Shown: in pieces, positions 38,183 to 42,572 of the stretch
How the letters are laid out: the number at the start of each line of letters is the position of its first letter
How positions within the stretch are numbered: position 1 is the first letter of the stretch
Made by a program: the position numbers and the translations under genes
From: RGIG3009 sp045541495
GTDB lineage: Bacteria; Bacillota; Clostridia; Oscillospirales; Acutalibacteraceae
NCBI GenBank assembly: GCA_045541495.1
Contig: JAZQJE010000068.1
Location: forward strand, 1 to 42,572
Length of the DNA: 42,572 bases
Reading direction: 5' to 3'
Notes under the pieces: model-generated
Database searches by the model: none
Told to the model about the DNA's origin: nothing
Seen by the model: only the letters and a program-made list of their open reading frames with translations

Positions 38183-38679
38183 TGACGATACAGGTTGATA
38201 GCCGGGAAAAGGCACACGCGATAGCGCGGATACTGGAATATTTCCACGCTTCCGGGGTCAAATATTACATTTCCAAACTTTACATCGGGGATTACATGAA
38301 CCTTGATAACCCCCGCGTAATCGTTGACCGGAAACAAAACCTTGATGAGCTATGCGGGAACGTGTGCCGCCAACATGAACGATTCCGGGCGGAGCTGATA
38401 CGCGCCCAGGAAAACGGCATCCGGCTAATTATCCTTTGCGAACACGGACACGGAATCAAAAGCCTTGACGATGTTCTGTTTTGGCGGAATCCGAGAGCGA
38501 GAACCAAAAAGCTGATTAACGGGCGCTGGACCTGGACCGAACAAAAGGTGATGCACGGGGACACGCTTTATAAAATCCTTTGCACCATGCAGCGCAAATA
38601 CGGCGTTTCGTTCCTGTTCTGCGACAAGGGCGAAACAGGGCGGCGGATTGTGGAGATTCTGAGCAATGGCGAACATTGA
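38182..38679 (+). CDS. ERCC4/XPF-type nuclease
   Basis: A 165-residue protein starting with IQVDSREK and continuing KLYIGDYMNLDNPRVIVDRK, the metal-binding pattern (D, RE, GD, VDRK) of the ERCC4 nuclease domain. It probably cuts branched or 3'-flap DNA at recombination and replication forks. It begins on the last base of the SSB stop codon and overlaps the primase-like gene, so it is part of the replication block. Confidence 0.85.
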   Translation: MTIQVDSREKAHAIARILEYFHASGVKYYISKLYIGDYMNLDNPRVIVDRKQNLDELCGNVCRQHERFRAELIRAQENGIRLIILCEHGHGIKSLDDVLFWRNPRARTKKLINGRWTWTEQKVMHGDTLYKILCTMQRKYGVSFLFCDKGETGRRIVEILSNGEH

Positions 38680-39163
38680 CGATATCAAACGGGAACACCC
38701 AATGCCGGAAGTCGTGCGCCAATACGGCATAGAAATTAACCGCGCCGGGTTCTGCCGGTGTCCCTTCCACAACGAAAGAACGGCATCCATGAAGATTTAC
38801 GCGCAGAGCTTTTATTGTTTTGGGTGCGGCGCTGGTGGCGATGTCATTGATTTTGTCCGTTTATACGAACGATGCGACTTCAAAACGGCGTTTCGGATGT
38901 TGGGCGGGGAATTTGACAGCCACACAAAAAAACACGCTTTAAGCGCCTATAAACGCGATGCAGACAAGCGCACAAGGGAAAAGCAGACGGCACGAAAGGC
39001 GGAAGCCCTGGACGATTCGCGGGCGATGCTTGCCGCGTACCGGAACGCGCTTGATTTAATTCCGGCAGATTCGCCACTACGGGCGGCGCTGTTGGCGCAA
39101 TACGAAAATGAACGATTAAACAATGAACTGTTAGAGGAAGAATATTTTAAAAGGGGGGATTAA
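38666..39163 (+). CDS. CHC2 zinc-finger primase-like protein
   Basis: A 165-residue protein with a DnaG-type CHC2 zinc finger: CPFHNE (Cys32, His35) and FYCFGCGAGGDVIDFV (Cys51, Cys54). The rest is a charged helical region. It lacks the TOPRIM catalytic domain, so it supplies only the template-recognition part of a primase. The DUF927 protein starts on the next base after its stop and may provide the partner helicase or primase function. Confidence 0.85.
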   Translation: MANIDDIKREHPMPEVVRQYGIEINRAGFCRCPFHNERTASMKIYAQSFYCFGCGAGGDVIDFVRLYERCDFKTAFRMLGGEFDSHTKKHALSAYKRDADKRTREKQTARKAEALDDSRAMLAAYRNALDLIPADSPLRAALLAQYENERLNNELLEEEYFKRGD

Positions 39164-41086
39164 ATGAGCGTTTCGGCATCATCAAAGATGGATTTCATGG
39201 ATGAAAACACGCTTGATTCTATCTTTGATGACGAAAACGAACTATCCCGCCAGCGCCGAATAAACGAGCTGCGACAGATTGCAAAAGACAGGCATCTAAC
39301 AGCGGAATTTGACGCGGCGATACTAGCCCGGAAACGGGCAATTCGTGACATGGAGAGAGAGGAACGGCGGCGGGCAGAAACAGCAAAGCAGAAACGGAAA
39401 GCCGCCGAACAGGAACAGACAAACGAAACCCGGTTTGATGGCTTAGAGGAATATGGTTTTTCGAACTTGCCTTGCGGCCCTTGGACGGCTGACGAATCCG
39501 GCGTTTGGATGTTTGACCGGAAAGAATACAAGGTGGTTGCTTGCCCACATCCGATTTTACCGGTTCAGCGGTTAAAGAACATCCAAACCGGCAAAGAGAA
39601 AATCACAATCGGATATAAACGCGGGGGCCGGTGGCAGTTTCAGACCGTCAAGAAGGAAGTAATCGCATCAGCAAGTCAGATCATCGGTTTGGCTGCTTAT
39701 TCGGTTTTGGTGACATCTGAGAGCGCGAAAGCGTTAGTTAGATATCTGTCAGAAGTCGAGGCCAGAAGCGGCGGCATTATCGGGTTGCGGGAATCATCAA
39801 GCAAATTCGGTTTTGTCCGTGGGCGGTTCCTTCCCTATGATTCGGAAGATATCGAATTTGATTCGGATTCCGAATTCCCGCAATTAGTCGCGGCAATTAA
39901 GGAACACGGGGATCGGGATGCCTGGTTTGAACACGTTCGGGGCATCCGCAAAAGTAAATCATTACCGGCGCAAATTCTAATGGCTGCTTCGTTCGGTTCC
40001 GTCCTGTTGGAAAAGCTGGGCGCGCTTCCGTTCGTGGTTGACTTGTGGGGCGATACAGAAGCCGGAAAGACCGTTGCAGAGATGCTGACCTGTTCTATTT
40101 GGGCGGACCCGACAGAATCAAAGTATATCGGGGATTTCAAAGCAACGGAAGTTTCGTTGGAAACGAAAGCGGCGGCGTTAAATCACTTACCGCTGATTCT
40201 TGACGATACCGCCAAAACATCAAAGCGCATCCGGGAAAACTTCGAAGGGTTCATATATGACATGACATCCGGCAAGGGAAAAAGCCGTTCTGATAAGTCG
40301 CTGGGCTTCCGGGCAGAAAACGCGTGGAGGCTTGCAATCATTACCACCGGCGAAAGCCCGATTAATGGATTTGTCAGCCAGGGCGGCGCGATGAATAGAA
40401 TTCTTGAGGTTCACGCGCTGACACGGATATTTAAGGACCCCCACGAAACCGCCGAAATTGTTAAACACAATTACGGGTTCGCCGGGCGCGAATTTGTGGA
40501 TGTCATCAAGGGAATAAGCGACGCGGAATTAATGGCGCAATACGAATCTATCGTTGAAGAGCTGCGCGCCGCCGCTGGTGACAGTATGCAAAAACAGATT
40601 ATGTCTTTAGCCGTAATTGTTTTGGCTGACAGGATCGCGACAGATAACCTTTTCTTTGACGGAATTTATATTCCGGTTCCGGCGGCGTTGTCATTGTTGG
40701 CGGACCCGGACGAAGTATCAGCAAATGAGCGCTGTTATAAATACATCGTCGATGAAATCCACATGAATAAGTCGCGATTTGACCCGGACAAACCTATAGA
40801 ACAATGGGGATTGTTCGAATCTGATTCGATCGTTTGCTTGTTCCCAACGGCGATAGCCCGGATATGCGCCAGCGGCGGTTATTCCTTTAAGGCATTCAAG
40901 GATTACGCCGTAAAACGTGGGCTGTTTCAAGTGGACATCAGAGGGAACCCGCAAAAGCAGAAGAAGATCGGCGGAAAAAACTTGCGCTTGTACTTTATGA
41001 CGCTGCCCACAGAGGACGAAAACCAGTCAAAAGATGACTTTATACAGGTTTCAGAGGACGACCCCGGCGGGCTTCCGTTTGATTAG
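39164..41086 (+). CDS. DUF927 helicase-like replication protein
   Basis: A 640-residue protein. Residues 1-95 are charged and coiled-coil-like. Residues 105-470 match the DUF927 superfamily, with Walker A GDTEAGKT (about 296-303), Walker B LPLILDDTAKT (about 342-352) and the arginine-rich sensor region TTGESPINGFVSQGGAMNRILE. The C-terminal part has a winged-helix-like ending, with LPFD as last residues. DUF927 proteins are replicative-helicase-like ATPases in phages and plasmids. The iteron cluster directly downstream supports a role in origin firing. Confidence 0.88.
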   Translation: MSVSASSKMDFMDENTLDSIFDDENELSRQRRINELRQIAKDRHLTAEFDAAILARKRAIRDMEREERRRAETAKQKRKAAEQEQTNETRFDGLEEYGFSNLPCGPWTADESGVWMFDRKEYKVVACPHPILPVQRLKNIQTGKEKITIGYKRGGRWQFQTVKKEVIASASQIIGLAAYSVLVTSESAKALVRYLSEVEARSGGIIGLRESSSKFGFVRGRFLPYDSEDIEFDSDSEFPQLVAAIKEHGDRDAWFEHVRGIRKSKSLPAQILMAASFGSVLLEKLGALPFVVDLWGDTEAGKTVAEMLTCSIWADPTESKYIGDFKATEVSLETKAAALNHLPLILDDTAKTSKRIRENFEGFIYDMTSGKGKSRSDKSLGFRAENAWRLAIITTGESPINGFVSQGGAMNRILEVHALTRIFKDPHETAEIVKHNYGFAGREFVDVIKGISDAELMAQYESIVEELRAAAGDSMQKQIMSLAVIVLADRIATDNLFFDGIYIPVPAALSLLADPDEVSANERCYKYIVDEIHMNKSRFDPDKPIEQWGLFESDSIVCLFPTAIARICASGGYSFKAFKDYAVKRGLFQVDIRGNPQKQKKIGGKNLRLYFMTLPTEDENQSKDDFIQVSEDDPGGLPFD

Positions 41087-41384
41087 GTAGCAAAAGTAGC
41101 ATTCGGTAACATTGGCAATGCTACCGCGAAAACGCCTGTCGTTATTGGGGTTTCGGGGATTGGTAGCATGGTAGCATAAAATTTCACACATATATATATA
41201 GAAAAATAAAAAAAGTGTCGGATTGAACAGGGCGAAAGACAGAACTTTTTTTCTTTCGCGCGCATGAGAAAAAGTTAATGCTACCCGTGCTACCGTGCTA
41301 CCAATGCTTACAAATGGCTTAACTAAGCCAAATTTGAAGGTAGCACGATTTCGGGCGGTAGCATAAAAAGGGGTAAAAGTAGCA
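41087..41384. other. Iteron cluster, candidate replication origin
   Basis: A 302-base gap without a gene. It holds eleven copies of GTAGCA: forward at 41087, 41096, 41163, 41171, 41340, 41358 and 41379; reverse (TGCTAC) at 41119, 41279, 41288 and 41296. Most are extended to GGTAGCA. Between the outer clusters, 41176-41216 is very A+T-rich (a CATATATATATAG-like stretch and poly-A), a candidate unwinding element. The position right after the helicase gene is typical of phage origins. The last copy ends 4 bases before the next start codon. Confidence 0.7.
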
Positions 41385-41388
41385 CAAA

Positions 41389-41589
41389 ATGATACCAAAT
41401 AATGAAGTTTTAACCGATATGCGGGAATGGTTCCGGCGCTGGCGGTCGCGCATCCCGGCGAAGGATGACGGCGAATCATGGGATCGCCTGGTTGCCGAAA
41501 TCCGGGAAATAGTCCCACGGGGACAGGAAGACATATTTATAAACCTTGTAAACAGGTACATAGAAATGTTGGAGGCGCAGAGCAACTAA
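41389..41589 (+). CDS. Small hypothetical protein after the origin
   Basis: A 66-residue helical protein (NNEVLTDMREWFRRWRSRIP, DIFINLVNRYIEMLEAQSN). It starts just past the last GTAGCA repeat, so a protein bound to the iterons would affect its expression. GGGGTAAAAGTAGCACAAA upstream is a weak ribosome binding site. Function unknown. Confidence 0.5.
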   Translation: MIPNNEVLTDMREWFRRWRSRIPAKDDGESWDRLVAEIREIVPRGQEDIFINLVNRYIEMLEAQSN

Positions 41590-41591
41590 CC

Positions 41592-41810
41592 ATGAAGCAG
41601 CCGGATACCGCCGCAGCCCGTGACCGGGCGAAACGGCTAGTAAAACTAAGCAAAGAAAGAGATATGTATTTTACCGAGAAGGACGGAACGCGGGCGGATT
41701 CTGTATCTGTCCGATATCCCGCTTACGCTGGAACGGCATTACAAGCAAAACACGGGGGAAAGAATAGAAAAAATGAGCAATCAACCAATGACACATCAGA
41801 ACCGCATTAA
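41592..41810 (+). CDS. Small basic hypothetical protein
   Basis: A 72-residue protein with a basic N-terminal helix (AARDRAKRLVKLSKERD), followed by a short polar tail. ATG 41592 is 2 bases after the previous stop; GGAGG at 41571 is rather far, so translation may depend on coupling. The 3' end overlaps the methyltransferase start by 38 bases. Function unknown. Confidence 0.45.
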   Translation: MKQPDTAAARDRAKRLVKLSKERDMYFTEKDGTRADSVSVRYPAYAGTALQAKHGGKNRKNEQSTNDTSEPH

Positions 41811-42572
41811 ATGCGAACTTTACAACGACAATTTCCAGTCGTGGAAGTTATACCCGATACACAAGGCCCAATTAGTTATTGCTGATATCCCTTATAACGT
41901 GGGGAATAACTTTTATGGTTCTAATCCTGTTTGGTATAAGGGCGGCGATAATAAGAACGGCGAAAGCGACAAAGCCGGAAAGGCTGCTTTCCCTTCTGAT
42001 TTTTATTTCAACGAGGCGGAATTTTGGCACTTTTGCCACAGCCTTTTAAAGAAACCGCCTAAAGGCGGATGGCAATCGGCGCGGGGCCGGTCATCGGATG
42101 CGCCTTGTATGATTGTTTTCACCAGCTTTGAACGGGCGCATATCGTCGTTGAAAAGGCGGCGAAAAACGGATTTCCAAATTACATTCCGCTGGTGTTTAT
42201 CAAGCACTACTCACCGCAAGTTCTGAAAGCCAATATGCGCGTTGTCGGTGCGACAGAATACGCCCTGTTGTTTTACCAGGACAAATTACCGAAATTTCGC
42301 AACGGCCTTGAAATTGACCCGGTGACAGGGAAGAACATACGCGGAACCGGACACATGGTTTTTAACTGGTTCGAATGGACACGCGACGGCAAAGAGATCC
42401 CGAAAATCCACCCGTCACAAAAGCCGGTTGCACTCTTAAAGCAGTTAATCGAGGTATTCACCGATCCGGGTGATGTGGTAATAGACCCTTGCGCCGGTTC
42501 CGGCACGACACTACGGGCGGCTTATGAATTGGGGCGGCACTCTTACGGATTCGAAATCAACAAAGAGTTTGC
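41773..42572 (+). CDS. DNA N4/N6 methyltransferase, N-terminal part (continues at 142-208)
   Basis: Transfers a methyl group from S-adenosylmethionine to an exocyclic base amine in a specific DNA sequence, probably protecting phage DNA from host restriction. The catalytic motif IV variant DIPY (residues 38-41, for the usual DPPY) precedes motif I, DPCAGSGTT (about residue 238). That order is typical of the beta-type N-methyltransferase arrangement. HPSQKPVALL just before motif I is also characteristic. The gene overlaps the preceding small gene by 38 bases in another frame and runs off the window end; collapsing the 141-base terminal overlap completes it to 288 residues. No cognate restriction enzyme is seen, so it is an orphan methylase. 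Target base and sequence cannot be read from the protein. Confidence 0.88.
   Translation, partial: MSNQPMTHQNRIKCELYNDNFQSWKLYPIHKAQLVIADIPYNVGNNFYGSNPVWYKGGDNKNGESDKAGKAAFPSDFYFNEAEFWHFCHSLLKKPPKGGWQSARGRSSDAPCMIVFTSFERAHIVVEKAAKNGFPNYIPLVFIKHYSPQVLKANMRVVGATEYALLFYQDKLPKFRNGLEIDPVTGKNIRGTGHMVFNWFEWTRDGKEIPKIHPSQKPVALLKQLIEVFTDPGDVVIDPCAGSGTTLRAAYELGRHSYGFEINKEF
42432..42572. repeat. Terminal redundancy (copy 2 of 2)
   Basis: Second copy of the 141-base overlap with positions 1-141. It keeps the methyltransferase frame open: codon position 42433 corresponds to position 2. Confidence 0.9.

Noticed and set aside
41087..41384. CRISPR array
   Set aside because: The repeats are only 6-7 bases, irregularly spaced and in both orientations, without spacers of constant length or cas genes.
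1..42572. tRNA genes or large structured phage RNAs (GOLLD/ROOL type)
   Set aside because: Gaps between genes are all short (largest about 300 bases, filled by iterons) and no cloverleaf-like segment was noticed; a dedicated scan was not possible.

Overview
The window is a complete temperate bacteriophage genome with a contractile tail, presented as a linearised circle. Its first 141 bases (1-141) are identical to its last 141 (42432-42572), so the unit genome is about 42,431 bp and one DNA methyltransferase gene is split across the ends. The host is probably a low-to-mid-GC Gram-positive, most likely a gut-type Clostridia member. The evidence is a PBSX/skin-element-like (Xkd/Yqb) tail module, a large serine integrase, strong AGGAGG-type ribosome binding sites, consensus sigma-A promoters, and an endolysin with aromatic cell-wall-binding repeats. 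No bacterial chromosomal gene is visible.

Layout. (1) 31.9-34.6 kb: lysogeny module with a candidate attP dyad, a minus-strand serine integrase, an HNH/AP2-like cargo gene, and a minus-strand CI-like repressor divergent from a Cro-like gene over a clear operator/promoter region. (2) 34.7-42.6 kb and 0-5.3 kb: rightward early region with a ParB-like protein, small proteins, ERF recombinase, SSB, ERCC4-type nuclease, CHC2 zinc-finger primase piece and DUF927 helicase-like protein. An 11-copy GTAGCA iteron cluster (candidate origin) follows, then a methyltransferase, a secreted 3D-domain protein, a run of very small overlapping genes (several with a shared LID/ISR N-terminal motif), a second methyltransferase, and a coiled-coil/HTH candidate late regulator. 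(3) 5.3-30.3 kb: late region, starting with a promoter, a tandem TGTCACACA repeat and an immediately following intrinsic terminator. It encodes the terminase subunits, an HNH endonuclease cassette, portal, a MuF-type minor head protein with a toxin-like C-terminal domain plus a small putative immunity gene, a protease/scaffold, decoration protein, capsid, connectors, sheath, tube, frameshifting assembly chaperones, tape measure, baseplate and tail fibres. (4) 30.3-31.9 kb: holin, a small protein and a CHAP-like endolysin.

How the genes work together. CI represses the rightward promoter at 34657-34685. Derepression reads through recombination and replication genes toward the 4.8-5.3 kb regulator, which is placed to switch on the late operon. 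Head genes are of the DUF1073/DUF2213/DUF2184 type while the tail is PBSX-like, so the particle looks mosaic. The most notable points are: the MuF-toxin/immunity pair at 9.4-11.6 kb; the late promoter followed at once by a terminator (implying antitermination or a short RNA); a perfect A AAA AAC slippery site in the chaperone gene; the iteron origin; the attP dyad; and a duplicated operator flanking the Cro-like gene. All family names rest on reading protein motifs by eye; no database search was run.
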